Below are positions 25,285 to 33,050 of a DNA stretch of 64,000 bases, piece by piece. This DNA comes from Lachnospiraceae bacterium Marseille-Q4251 (lineage in GTDB: Bacteria; Bacillota; Clostridia; Lachnospirales; Lachnospiraceae). The stretch covers positions 1,302,001 to 1,366,000 of the forward strand of contig JAGTTO010000001.1 of the NCBI GenBank assembly GCA_018223435.1, given 5' to 3'. A model generated the notes under the pieces. That model saw only the letters and a program-made list of their open reading frames with translations. It was not told the DNA's origin and did not search any database. A program made the translations under genes and the position numbers. Within the stretch, counting starts at the first letter, position 1. Every line of letters begins with the position of its first letter.

Positions 25285-25326
25285 GCCCCAGGACTGTTTC
25301 TTCTTTTTCTGAATTGCTCCGGTTCT

Positions 25327-26490
25327 CTACCTCCTTCGCCCCTGTATGGTTCTTCTCCCTGCTTCCAGGTTCTGTTGTGCCTTCCTGTAATTCTGCTCCC
25401 TTCTTCTGCGTATCTTTTCCTGCTCCTGTCTGGCACGTTCCCTGTGTACCGGGTCATAGCTTTCCCTATATAAATCTTCCCCCGAAGTTTTTCTAAGAAA
25501 ACGGTCCTCCAGGTCTAAAATTGCATACTCCTTCTTCTTTTCCAATCCTGCAAAAATCGTCTTATGGTCATTAATCCAGCTAATTTCCGATTTATCCAGC
25601 CAGATAAATTCATTCTTACGGTACGGAATCCTGGTTTTGATATGATGCTCTGTTTCTTCATATACCAGCTTCTGGTCTATGGTAATGGCATTCACACCTG
25701 GATTGTTCCGTTTCTCCTTTTGGATACGCTGAATGACCTGCATCTTTTCTTCTGTTTCCTGGCTGCTTCCAGTGCTGCGTCTTTGGGCTTCCTCTTCCCC
25801 AAACAACTGTTTCCACTGCTGGGAATCTACCAATTCTTCCATCTGTTCCGGTGTCCTGGTCAGTGTTACCGTACCTTCCTTCCCTTTCTCCAAAATCCCC
25901 TGTTCTTCCATGTAGCAGATAATCGGCCAGATCTGAAGCCAGGTCATATTCAGACGGGAACGGACATCACTGATCTTCTCCACCTGGTTTTTCGCCAGCT
26001 CCCGCGCAACCAGTTCACACTCCTTCGGCTCCGGCAGGGCAGGCTTTTTTACTTCTTCTACCAACTGCTCCACCTTATCCGGCTCTGCATTTTCATAGTA
26101 TTCATCTAACGTCCCAATATTGGAATGTTCAATTTTTGCCATCATGGACTGAATACGGGGTGCTGCCTGGGAATGGAACAAAATTTCACTCATACCGTCC
26201 TTCTCATTCAAATCCGGCAAAATGGAATATAAAATCCCATACTTATTTGCCAGGGCTTTTACCCGCTCCAGGTCTTTTGTTTCAAAACGGAAAACCTGTA
26301 AATCGCCTCCCATTTTCAGGAGCTTTTGTACAGAAGTTTTCCCTGACAGTTTTTCCTGGTCCAGAACTTTTTTAAATACCGCACAAATATCTTTTACAAA
26401 CTGCCAGCCTGTATTTCCCATTTTCAGAATGATTTCTGCGCCTTCAAAGGAAACTTTAATGATCTGCGCCGCATCTTGTATTTCACTCAT
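25327..26490 (-). CDS. PcfB-family (DUF3801) conjugation protein, 387 aa
   Basis: PcfB-type proteins act with the relaxase and coupling protein in Gram-positive conjugation. The N-terminal 130 residues show the DUF3801 pattern: AAQIIKVSFEGAEIILKMG, then KLLKMGGDLQVFRFETKDLE and YGILYSILPDLN. After that come a winged-helix-looking segment (DVRSRLNMTWLQIWPIICYM) and a long Arg/Gln-rich tail. The tail makes it much longer than the about 150-aa minimal family. It lies directly upstream of virD4 with a 43-base gap and may be translationally linked to it. Confidence 0.82.
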   Translation of the reverse strand: MSEIQDAAQIIKVSFEGAEIILKMGNTGWQFVKDICAVFKKVLDQEKLSGKTSVQKLLKMGGDLQVFRFETKDLERVKALANKYGILYSILPDLNEKDGMSEILFHSQAAPRIQSMMAKIEHSNIGTLDEYYENAEPDKVEQLVEEVKKPALPEPKECELVARELAKNQVEKISDVRSRLNMTWLQIWPIICYMEEQGILEKGKEGTVTLTRTPEQMEELVDSQQWKQLFGEEEAQRRSTGSSQETEEKMQVIQRIQKEKRNNPGVNAITIDQKLVYEETEHHIKTRIPYRKNEFIWLDKSEISWINDHKTIFAGLEKKKEYAILDLEDRFLRKTSGEDLYRESYDPVHRERARQEQEKIRRRREQNYRKAQQNLEAGRRTIQGRRR

Positions 26491-26500
26491 GCTCTCCCTC

Positions 26501-26920
26501 CTATCCCATTGCCCTGTCCTTTTTTACTGGAACAGCCGCCTTTATTTTTCCTTCTGTAAGCATGGCTTCCAGGTCATACTGGATATTTTCCTGTTTTAAG
26601 AGAGCCGCCAGCATGTGGTTTGCTTTTTCCTTTTCATAGGTCATATATTGAAGCTGAAAAATATAATTCTCAATCTGCAAAATATTTTCCGGAACCTGAA
26701 AAAACGGTTCAAGGTAATGAGAAAGGATACGCTCTTTTTCTTCCTTTCCTGCATGAGGCGCCTGTAACTGCAAAATAATTTTTTCTACCTCTTCCATAGA
26801 CTCCTTATGAAAAGCAATACGGTACAAATCCTGTTTCTGCTCCCTGGTAAGAAAGGGCTGTTCCTTTTCGGCAGCTTCCAAAAGGGAAAATGTTTTTACC
26901 ACATGTTCAAGTTCTGCCAT
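26501..26920 (-). CDS. Hypothetical ICE protein, 139 aa
   Basis: All-helical, charged protein (MAELEHVVKTFSLLEAAEKE and further amphipathic helices). No motif is recognised. It lies tightly between the coiled-coil gene upstream (its start abuts that gene's stop) and PcfB, so it belongs to the mobilisation block. A helper role for the relaxosome is inference only. Confidence 0.65.
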   Translation of the reverse strand: MAELEHVVKTFSLLEAAEKEQPFLTREQKQDLYRIAFHKESMEEVEKIILQLQAPHAGKEEKERILSHYLEPFFQVPENILQIENYIFQLQYMTYEKEKANHMLAALLKQENIQYDLEAMLTEGKIKAAVPVKKDRAMG

Positions 26921-27874
26921 TTACACACCCGCCTTCCGTTTCCGCATCAAAAGGATAATTTCCCTCATTTTTTTCATTCTCTCCGGTGAAGGGCTGTTCT
27001 CCATCACCTGAAGGATTTCTGCATCTGCCAGCCCACTTTCTACGCACTGGCGGATTTCTTCCAACTGCTCTGCGGACAGGTTATATTCCAGGATCTTCTC
27101 CACAACACTTTTGGGTACTTTTTTCCCAAGCATGGCAATCCCAAGCAGCCGGCGCTTACTTTTTTGCAGCCCTTCTGCTGTTTGTATGCTTTTTTCTTCC
27201 AATACCACTTTTGTTTCCCTGGAAACAGCTTCTGTTTTTTCCCTGTATTTTTCTGCTTCTTTTTTCAGATCCTGAATTTCCTGCTCTTTCTTTGCCAGCT
27301 TTTCCCTTAATTCCTGTATATTTTTATCTTTGTATTGCAGGTTCTCATACAGGTCTTTAATCTCCTGATTTTTCTCTTCAACAACATGCTCCTTTACCAG
27401 AGAGGACAAAGCTGTAAAACGGTCATTGCTTTCCCGGAACTGCTGAATGGATTGTTCCATGATCCCCATAAGATTTTTCATATAAGAACGCATTTCTTCA
27501 TCTTTCGGAACTTCTTTTTTTACCTTTGACTCTTCCAGTTGTATCCGCATGGTCCGCATACGACTGGCCGGCAGTTCATTTCCGGCATAGGTTTTCACCT
27601 CTTCCAGATCCAGCCCGTTTTTTAAGCCTTCTACGATTTCCCGTACCTGGAACTGGTTATAATTTCCTTCACATAAAAAGTCGATTTCCCCAATCCCTTC
27701 CATAAGCCCTATGATGATTGCTTTCATCACCGGGGCTTCCTGGTTACTCTTAACTACCTTCTGGATATCCGAAACAGGAAGACCAAAATCCAGCCCCATA
27801 GAAACTGCGTCCATCTGTTCTTCTTTTAAAACTTTCCGGCATTCTTCCAGATACCGTTGTCCTTCTACTGTCAT
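26921..27874 (-). CDS. Coiled-coil mobilisation-block protein, 317 aa
   Basis: The start GTG/ATG region at 27874 directly follows the relaxase stop. N-terminal residues 1-110 form short helical repeats of the kind (MGLDFGLPVSDIQKVVKS; LCEGNYNQFQVREIVEGLKN; GLDLEEVKTYAGNELPASRM). A long coiled coil covers about 155-235. The C-terminus returns to the same helical repeats (VEKILEYNLSAEQLEEIRQC). Repeats of this kind occur in ICE proteins of unknown function. No catalytic motif is seen. Probably structural or part of the relaxosome. Confidence 0.65.
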   Translation of the reverse strand: MTVEGQRYLEECRKVLKEEQMDAVSMGLDFGLPVSDIQKVVKSNQEAPVMKAIIIGLMEGIGEIDFLCEGNYNQFQVREIVEGLKNGLDLEEVKTYAGNELPASRMRTMRIQLEESKVKKEVPKDEEMRSYMKNLMGIMEQSIQQFRESNDRFTALSSLVKEHVVEEKNQEIKDLYENLQYKDKNIQELREKLAKKEQEIQDLKKEAEKYREKTEAVSRETKVVLEEKSIQTAEGLQKSKRRLLGIAMLGKKVPKSVVEKILEYNLSAEQLEEIRQCVESGLADAEILQVMENSPSPERMKKMREIILLMRKRKAGV

Positions 27875-29290
27875 TTACCCTCCTTTTCTTCTGCCCCTTG
27901 CAGACGTTTCCCTATTCTTTTCCTTCTGTTGTGCTTCCAAGTTTTCTTTTTCTTCTGCTTTTTCACGCAGACGCTCTGCAATCCTTTTTTCTTTTAAGAT
28001 TTTTTTCCGTTCGATCCGCAAACGCTCCTCTTTCTCAAAGAAATAAGCGTCTGTCTGTTCTGCCTCAGACAAGGAATATCCCATTTCTTTTAACTGCCCA
28101 AGAAGGTTTTGGTATGTCTGGTGGTCTTGAAAAAATTCCTGATACCCTTCCTGATAAAGTTCTGCTTCCATCTGTTTTTCCTGCAGCTTATTGAGAAGCA
28201 GAAGCATTTCCTCATAAGGAACCATTTCTTTTCGTAGCTGCTTTCTTGCCCTGCTGTTTTCCCAAAGCTGTTCCTTTGTTGCATCAGAAATGGCTTTCAA
28301 CTGCGCCTTATCCTGTATGCGATAAGCTGCCAGAAAATCAAATTCCTCCTGCAATTTTTTCAATTCATGGATTGCTACCCTGTATTTCCAGGTTTTAGAG
28401 TCTGCCATTGGTTTCCCCTGCCGGTACCTGCGAAGAAAACGTTCCTTCTGGTATCTGGTCAAATGCCGCTCCCGGTATGGGATAAACACATACGTCCATT
28501 CTATCGGTATCTCCTCTCCGGTCATTTCCGGGATTGGAAGGCGTCCAAAACGCTGCCGAAGCCTTTCCTCTGTATATTCTTCCCCTAGCTGGTCAAGCCG
28601 TCTTGCCCTTCCTGCTCCGGGTTCCCGAACAGAAAGGTGCTTTCTCCCCCGCAACTCATATCCCATGCTGGAAAGATTTTCAAGAAATTCCTCATAAGAA
28701 CCTGCGTCCTGTAATGCCTGGTCCACATCTCTTCTGATCCGCCTGTCCCGTTCAGAAAGAGATTTTTCTTCCTGTCCTTTTTGTTTGCGTTTTTCCTTTA
28801 CTTCTTCCAGCTCCAGCACAGATAAACCATGCTCCCTGCATATCCGGTTGGTCAGAGGCTGGATACTGTTTTCCCAATCCCCGTTTTTATAATCGTATTT
28901 ATATCCCGTAGTACAGCGTACTGAATTAAAAATAATGTGCCCATGAATATGGTCCGTATCATTATGGACTGCATAAACCGCTTCAAAATCCTTCCCAAGA
29001 AATTCTGCCACAAACTCTCCTACCACTTGGAAGGCTTCTTCTTCCGAAACCTCATCTTCCTCAAACGAAAGAATGAAATGGTAGCCCTGCCTTTTATCCA
29101 GCTTTCCAAAATGACGTTTAGTATCTACCATCTGGGATAATGCCTGTTCAGGAATACAGTTATGTCCACAGACATAGCGGCCATGTTCTGTTTTCTCCGG
29201 GTTCATAATATAGCGAAGACCGTTTGCCAGATGTTTTGCCGGATAACCCGTTTTTGCCTGTTTCATGTGCAGGCACTTTGTAATTGCCAT
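27875..29290 (-). CDS. MOBP-type relaxase, 471 aa
   Basis: Nicks the origin of transfer and leads the single strand into the recipient. The histidine triad motif HNDTDHIHGHIIFNSV lies at residues 109-124 and a likely catalytic Tyr at 27 (NGLRYIMNPEKTEHG). The N-terminal 200 residues form the relaxase domain; the rest is a very basic/acidic coiled coil, as is usual for MobA-type proteins in this ICE group. It follows mobC by three bases and sits next to the candidate oriT. The gene ends where the coiled-coil gene begins. Confidence 0.93.
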   Translation of the reverse strand: MAITKCLHMKQAKTGYPAKHLANGLRYIMNPEKTEHGRYVCGHNCIPEQALSQMVDTKRHFGKLDKRQGYHFILSFEEDEVSEEEAFQVVGEFVAEFLGKDFEAVYAVHNDTDHIHGHIIFNSVRCTTGYKYDYKNGDWENSIQPLTNRICREHGLSVLELEEVKEKRKQKGQEEKSLSERDRRIRRDVDQALQDAGSYEEFLENLSSMGYELRGRKHLSVREPGAGRARRLDQLGEEYTEERLRQRFGRLPIPEMTGEEIPIEWTYVFIPYRERHLTRYQKERFLRRYRQGKPMADSKTWKYRVAIHELKKLQEEFDFLAAYRIQDKAQLKAISDATKEQLWENSRARKQLRKEMVPYEEMLLLLNKLQEKQMEAELYQEGYQEFFQDHQTYQNLLGQLKEMGYSLSEAEQTDAYFFEKEERLRIERKKILKEKRIAERLREKAEEKENLEAQQKEKNRETSARGRRKGG

Positions 29291-29293
29291 AAC

Positions 29294-29617
29294 CTACAGC
29301 CTTTCCTGCACCTGGCTTACCAGTGTTTTTATCTGCTTCAAAAACACATACAGACGGTGTTTATCTTCCCTGGAATAAAGGGCGCTGTTATTGTTATGGG
29401 TAATCTGGTTGATGTTTACACCAATCCGGTTGATTTCCTGGTTCATGCGTTCCAGTTCCTTGCGGATTTCCGGGTAATCCCTGGGGCGGTTGGTAATCAG
29501 CATACGAAGATACTGGGAATCAGAAAGCCCCATCTTTTCTGCCTGTTTTTGTAACTCTTCCAGCTCCCACCGATACAGCCGGATTTCTTTTCTACATTTC
29601 ATTGTTTCTTTTTTCAT
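29294..29617 (-). CDS. mobC: MobC-family relaxosome protein, 107 aa
   Basis: Small DNA-binding helper of the relaxase. The N-terminus (CRKEIRLYRWELEELQKQAE, MGLSDSQYLRMLI) is a ribbon-helix-helix-like segment, and the second half carries the MobC signature ELERMNQEINRIGVNINQIT. It is the first gene after the candidate oriT and directly precedes the relaxase gene. Confidence 0.9.
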   Translation of the reverse strand: MKKETMKCRKEIRLYRWELEELQKQAEKMGLSDSQYLRMLITNRPRDYPEIRKELERMNQEINRIGVNINQITHNNNSALYSREDKHRLYVFLKQIKTLVSQVQERL

Positions 29618-29731
29618 GCTCCCCCTTTCCTTATCTTTATCACAGATTTCATCTACCGATTTCTACTTCAACGCTATCTGCTGTCAACTCCTAAGACCTG
29701 CTATCGGTCACTGTATAACTTCCCGGCGTCC

Positions 29732-29808
29732 GGACTGGCTATGCCAGTCCTCTGCAAGATACGGATTTTACCGTACAAAATCCCATCTTGTTAGGGGGCA
29801 CCCCCTAA
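29732..29808. other. oriT: Candidate origin of transfer (oriT)
   Basis: Three inverted repeats stand side by side upstream of mobC: GGACTGGC/GCCAGTCC (29732-29750), AAGATacGGATTTT...AAAATCCcATCTT (29756-29789, with small internal loops) and TTAGGGGG/CCCCCTAA (29791-29808). Clustered repeats of unequal size beside mobC and a MOBP relaxase are the usual look of an oriT. The nic position cannot be read with confidence. The rest of the 29618-30128 gap holds one terminator and repeated GATAGCAG words but no gene I can support. Confidence 0.65.
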
Positions 29809-29871
29809 TACCCCGGATAAAATAGATAGCAAAACGCAGATACTGATAGCAGACCTGCGTTCTATATAGAG

Positions 29872-29911
29872 AAAAACCGATAGCAGTTCTAAACATCTGC
29901 TATCGGTTTTT
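29872..29911 (-). terminator. Terminator after the C5-methyltransferase gene
   Basis: Perfect 15-base inverted repeat AAAAACCGATAGCAG / CTGCTATCGGTTTTT with a ten-base loop. Ends in T-runs on both strands. Lies between the methyltransferase stop and oriT. Confidence 0.88.
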
Positions 29912-30128
29912 CCGCTTCCTACTTCTGTTTCTGCTAACAAAACCCCAGTTCTGTTAGCAAATCTGTCAGCCTCCTGTGTCTGATGTGACAGCAGTTCTTC
30001 CATTCTGCTATCAACGCTTTTGCACAGACTCCCTGCAGGCTGCTTCTTCTTCCGCAATTTCTCTCTTTCCACCAAGTATGGGAAGACTCTCTATGGACCA
30101 TTTGCCGCTTTGGGTTTCTCTTATGAAA

Positions 30129-31652
30129 TTATTGGTTTACCTGTTCTTCCAAACGCTCCAATGCCTTTTCAAAAGCTCCAATCCCACTGAAAAAGGAAGA
30201 AAGCCGGATATTCTCAAACAGATATGGCATGGCTTTGTATAGTTCCAGAAAAATATAGTACAGCACATCAACAACAATGGAATTTCCTGCCTGTTTGTAA
30301 AGCTGGCTGTTGCTTATGCCTGCTTCTTTTGCTTTCCAAAAATCCGCATCGGAAAAGCCCATAAGCCGGAAGCACTCTAAAGGTGTCAGCCTCCGGATAC
30401 GGATCAAAGACTCTAAACGGTGTATTCCATTTGATGTTGTAAGCGTAGGGCAGAGTTCCCCATGCTCCTGTACCCTTCCCCGTTTTTCCACAGACGGATA
30501 ACTAAGATTTACAACACCATTTTCTAAACATTCCTCATAACCTTTCTGTGTCTTTTGACGTACCAGAATGATATTATCTTTTTGTACAGAAGTAAGGGTA
30601 TGGCAGACTTCTTTTTCTCCCAGTTCCAAAGTCTGCACAATCCGACCTTCCGAATCATACCTGCCCCGGATTGCTCCAGGGTATTTTTCTACAATCTTTG
30701 GCTGGTCATGTCCTGCTAAAACCGCACCGCTGCTTCCTAAAGGGGAATAAATAACCCCGCTTGAACCATAACCGGTATGAATATCTCCTACTTGAAGAAT
30801 TTTGGGCTGCTGCCCGCCACCACCACAGGCAGTTACCGTAGGGCAGCACCCGTCTGGCAGATAGACCCGTCCAGTCTGTTCAAACACCCCTTTGATATTT
30901 CCGGCTCGCTTTACCCGATTTTCCCGAAAAGCCTTCAGGCTTTTTTCGTCCGGCTCAAACAAAAGCGCTTTTCTCTCTTCCATATCTTCAATCAAGCGGC
31001 GTACTTTTTCCTGGGATAAGTAGTATCTTTCCTCTACCGTATCCTCCAGAATATCCATAAGGCACTGGAAGGACTCCAGCGGTTCTGGAAACTGGAATGT
31101 TCCATTATCCATTTCCTTCTGTATCAAAATCAGATATACCCGTTCCCTGTTCTGGGGTATTCCATAATGCTTTGCATTAAGAACACTCCAATAGGTGTGG
31201 TATCCGTATTCATGCAGTTCTTCTTCAAACAACCGGAATGTGGTATCCCGGAATTTTTTTCCTACAATATTTTTCACATTTTCATAAATCCCCCATACTG
31301 GTTTTACTCCCCGTATCATACGGAGCCATTCCACCAGAAGGGAAGAACGTGTTTTATCAATATCATGAGAACCACACATGCTGCAGGTGTCCCTTTTAGA
31401 ATAATGTACCTGCAGAGGGTTATACTCATGCCCGCAGCTTCGGCATTTCCAAACCGCCCCTGCCTGCTTACCTGCCAGGGAAAAATCCTGACAGGGGCTT
31501 CCGCCGCAGATCATGTTAAACGGTTCAATCTCCTTTTCGTCCACTTTTGTAATATCTCCCAGATTCAATGTTTCACTTGTACCATGAATCGCACAATAAC
31601 TCTTTGCTGCATATTTATCAAACTCACAAAAATTCACCAAACTATATTTCAT
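30129..31652 (-). CDS. Circularly permuted DNA cytosine-5 methyltransferase, 507 aa
   Basis: Transfers a methyl group from SAM to cytosine C5. Motifs in order: IV, GGSPCQDFS (Cys 54, catalytic) ; VI, YENVKNI; VIII, HYGIPQNRERVYLI; IX, RRLTPLECFRLMGF; X, QLYKQAGNSIV; then motif I, SSFFSGIGAFEKALERL, at the very C-terminus (about 485). Normally motif I is at the N-terminus. The protein instead begins KYSLVNFCEFDKYAAKSYC, the part that usually follows motif I. An in-frame stop just upstream of ATG 31652 rules out a longer N-terminus. Residues about 70-100 add a CxxC...CxxC zinc ribbon. A similar permutation is known in M.BssHII. No restriction enzyme gene is next to it. Confidence 0.88.
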   Translation of the reverse strand: MKYSLVNFCEFDKYAAKSYCAIHGTSETLNLGDITKVDEKEIEPFNMICGGSPCQDFSLAGKQAGAVWKCRSCGHEYNPLQVHYSKRDTCSMCGSHDIDKTRSSLLVEWLRMIRGVKPVWGIYENVKNIVGKKFRDTTFRLFEEELHEYGYHTYWSVLNAKHYGIPQNRERVYLILIQKEMDNGTFQFPEPLESFQCLMDILEDTVEERYYLSQEKVRRLIEDMEERKALLFEPDEKSLKAFRENRVKRAGNIKGVFEQTGRVYLPDGCCPTVTACGGGGQQPKILQVGDIHTGYGSSGVIYSPLGSSGAVLAGHDQPKIVEKYPGAIRGRYDSEGRIVQTLELGEKEVCHTLTSVQKDNIILVRQKTQKGYEECLENGVVNLSYPSVEKRGRVQEHGELCPTLTTSNGIHRLESLIRIRRLTPLECFRLMGFSDADFWKAKEAGISNSQLYKQAGNSIVVDVLYYIFLELYKAMPYLFENIRLSSFFSGIGAFEKALERLEEQVNQ

Positions 31653-31653
31653 T

Positions 31654-31681
31654 CCTCATGTTTCATGAGGTGTAGCTACAC
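31654..31681 (-). promoter_or_regulatory. Hairpin over the methyltransferase ribosome site plus a perfect palindrome
   Basis: CCTCATG/CATGAGG (31654-31670) forms a tight stem with a three-base loop that includes the GAGG ribosome site two bases before ATG 31652. Next to it lies the 12-base palindrome GTGTAGCTACAC (31670-31681). The stem could hide the ribosome site; the palindrome could be an operator. Confidence 0.6.
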
Positions 31682-31694
31682 ATTTTACCTAGGA

Positions 31695-31781
31695 TTACTC
31701 ACTTATTTCCTCCTGTCTCCTAAATTTTTTTATAGTCTTCATGAGAAATCCACAGCTACAAACGAAATATCCATCTGGCAT
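31695..31781 (-). CDS. Possible 28-aa Cys-containing peptide
   Basis: ATG 31781 opens MPDGYFVCSCGFLMKTIKKF and ends at 31695, with only a weak AAGG upstream. VCSCG looks like half of a zinc ribbon, so this may be a remnant of a larger gene. Another 18-codon frame (MQTNRIFDRRVNSGYGKG) lies just upstream behind a GGAGGTG site. Neither is certain. Confidence 0.3.
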   Translation of the reverse strand: MPDGYFVCSCGFLMKTIKKFRRQEEISE

Positions 31782-31882
31782 TACCTTACAATCATAGAAT
31801 CACCCCTTCCCGTATCCAGAGTTTACCCTTCTGTCAAAAATTCTGTTGGTCTGCATCACCTCCTTCACATTCTTCTGTTTTC

Positions 31883-32800
31883 TTATCTCTTAATAGGCTC
31901 CTGCTTTTCAGGATTTTGTATTTCCTTTGTTCTTTGTTCTCCTGCCAATTTTAGTTCTCTTGTATAACTATCATAAACATATACCTCATTTGATAAAAAA
32001 TCTGCCCCTACCAAATCTGGTTTACTGTTTATATCCCGAACCATTGTTTTAAGTTCTTCAACCGTATACACATGTGTATCTACTGCCAAACACTCATGGA
32101 TACTAGAAGGAAGGATATAGGTTTTCCCACCAAAAAAATCCGCAACTTCATCCATGATATCCTTATTCAGAATAGAAGCAGCTCCCCAGTTTTTATTTTG
32201 GTTTGTAACACAATACATCTCCTGTTCCTTCGGTATCTCTGTATCCCCTGTTTCAAAAAGTCTGCTAATTGAAAATACTTCTGTTTGATCTTTAAAAGAA
32301 GGATCATTGATAAGTTCCTCCAAAAATTGTTTCGGTTCTATCTGATGGTGGTTGAAATATTCTTCCGGCAATTTTACGCTATACTCTGTACCAGGGATAT
32401 TCCATCGAAAGATAATTTCCAGGTTTTCAAATGGAACATGTGCCAACTCAGGTTTAATCTCCAAACTTTCTTTAGGAACAAAAGCAGGTATAATATCTTC
32501 TTTCTTTGCCTCAAAAATCTGGATATTTTTTGCAAACTGCATTTCTCCTTTTGCTTCATCAATCATTTCTTTATATCTTTCAATAATAGAAGGAAAACTT
32601 ATTCCTTCTTTATACATACGATAAAAATCTTCTGCATAAGTAGTGATTCCTACATTACTTCCTTCCGGAAAAAATACAATTCCCTGGTTCTGTTGCCCAT
32701 TTTTATATACCATCCGAAAATCTATGTTTCCTTCTAATTCTTCTGAGGCGATCTCCAAAATCTGCTTTTTCAATTTTTCATAAAAGATATCAAACTCCAT
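31883..32800 (-). CDS. DUF5688-family protein, 305 aa
   Basis: Start MEFDIFYEKLKKQIL at 32800 is chosen for the AAAGGGTGGG site; a longer frame to 32935 overlaps the upstream gene in an unlike composition. The family pattern includes YKNGQQNQGIVFFPEGSNVG, AEDFYRMYKEG, then MYCVTNQNKNWGAASILNKD and a C-terminal SIHECLAVD and LSNEVYVYD. DUF5688 proteins are frequent in Lachnospiraceae mobile elements; function unknown. It overlaps the 82-aa gene by 11 bases. It precedes the methyltransferase by a 200-base gap. Confidence 0.75.
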   Translation of the reverse strand: MEFDIFYEKLKKQILEIASEELEGNIDFRMVYKNGQQNQGIVFFPEGSNVGITTYAEDFYRMYKEGISFPSIIERYKEMIDEAKGEMQFAKNIQIFEAKKEDIIPAFVPKESLEIKPELAHVPFENLEIIFRWNIPGTEYSVKLPEEYFNHHQIEPKQFLEELINDPSFKDQTEVFSISRLFETGDTEIPKEQEMYCVTNQNKNWGAASILNKDIMDEVADFFGGKTYILPSSIHECLAVDTHVYTVEELKTMVRDINSKPDLVGADFLSNEVYVYDSYTRELKLAGEQRTKEIQNPEKQEPIKR

Positions 32801-33038
32801 GTTTCCCACCCTTTCTAACCTCTTCTTTCCTGATGTTTGCCAGCACCCTGGACACATACACCTGCCTGGGTATCCCCATGCGGTATCCCTGCCGCTCATA
32901 GCTCTCTTCGATAAACGCAACCCGTACACGTCCATGCAGTTTCCTCTTTCCTATCCACTGCACTACTTTTTCCATCTCCGCTTCGCATTCGTCGATCTCC
33001 CATTTTTTGAAACATTCCTCATCATAGCTATTTTCCAA
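32790..33038 (-). CDS. Hypothetical protein, 82 aa
   Basis: MENSYDEECFKKWEIDECEA begins an acidic helix; the second half is basic (GRVRVAFIEESYERQGYRMG, VSRVLANIRKEE). Not recognised. The start at 33038 follows the TOPRIM gene by 12 bases and its end overlaps the DUF5688 start, so it is part of this operon. Confidence 0.6.
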   Translation of the reverse strand: MENSYDEECFKKWEIDECEAEMEKVVQWIGKRKLHGRVRVAFIEESYERQGYRMGIPRQVYVSRVLANIRKEEVRKGGKHGV

Positions 33039-33050
33039 AAGAATACCCTC

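Noticed and set aside
29791..30075. 94-aa minus-strand frame from a GTG at 30075
   Set aside because: It runs straight through a perfect terminator and part of the oriT repeats, has no ribosome site and no protein-like pattern.
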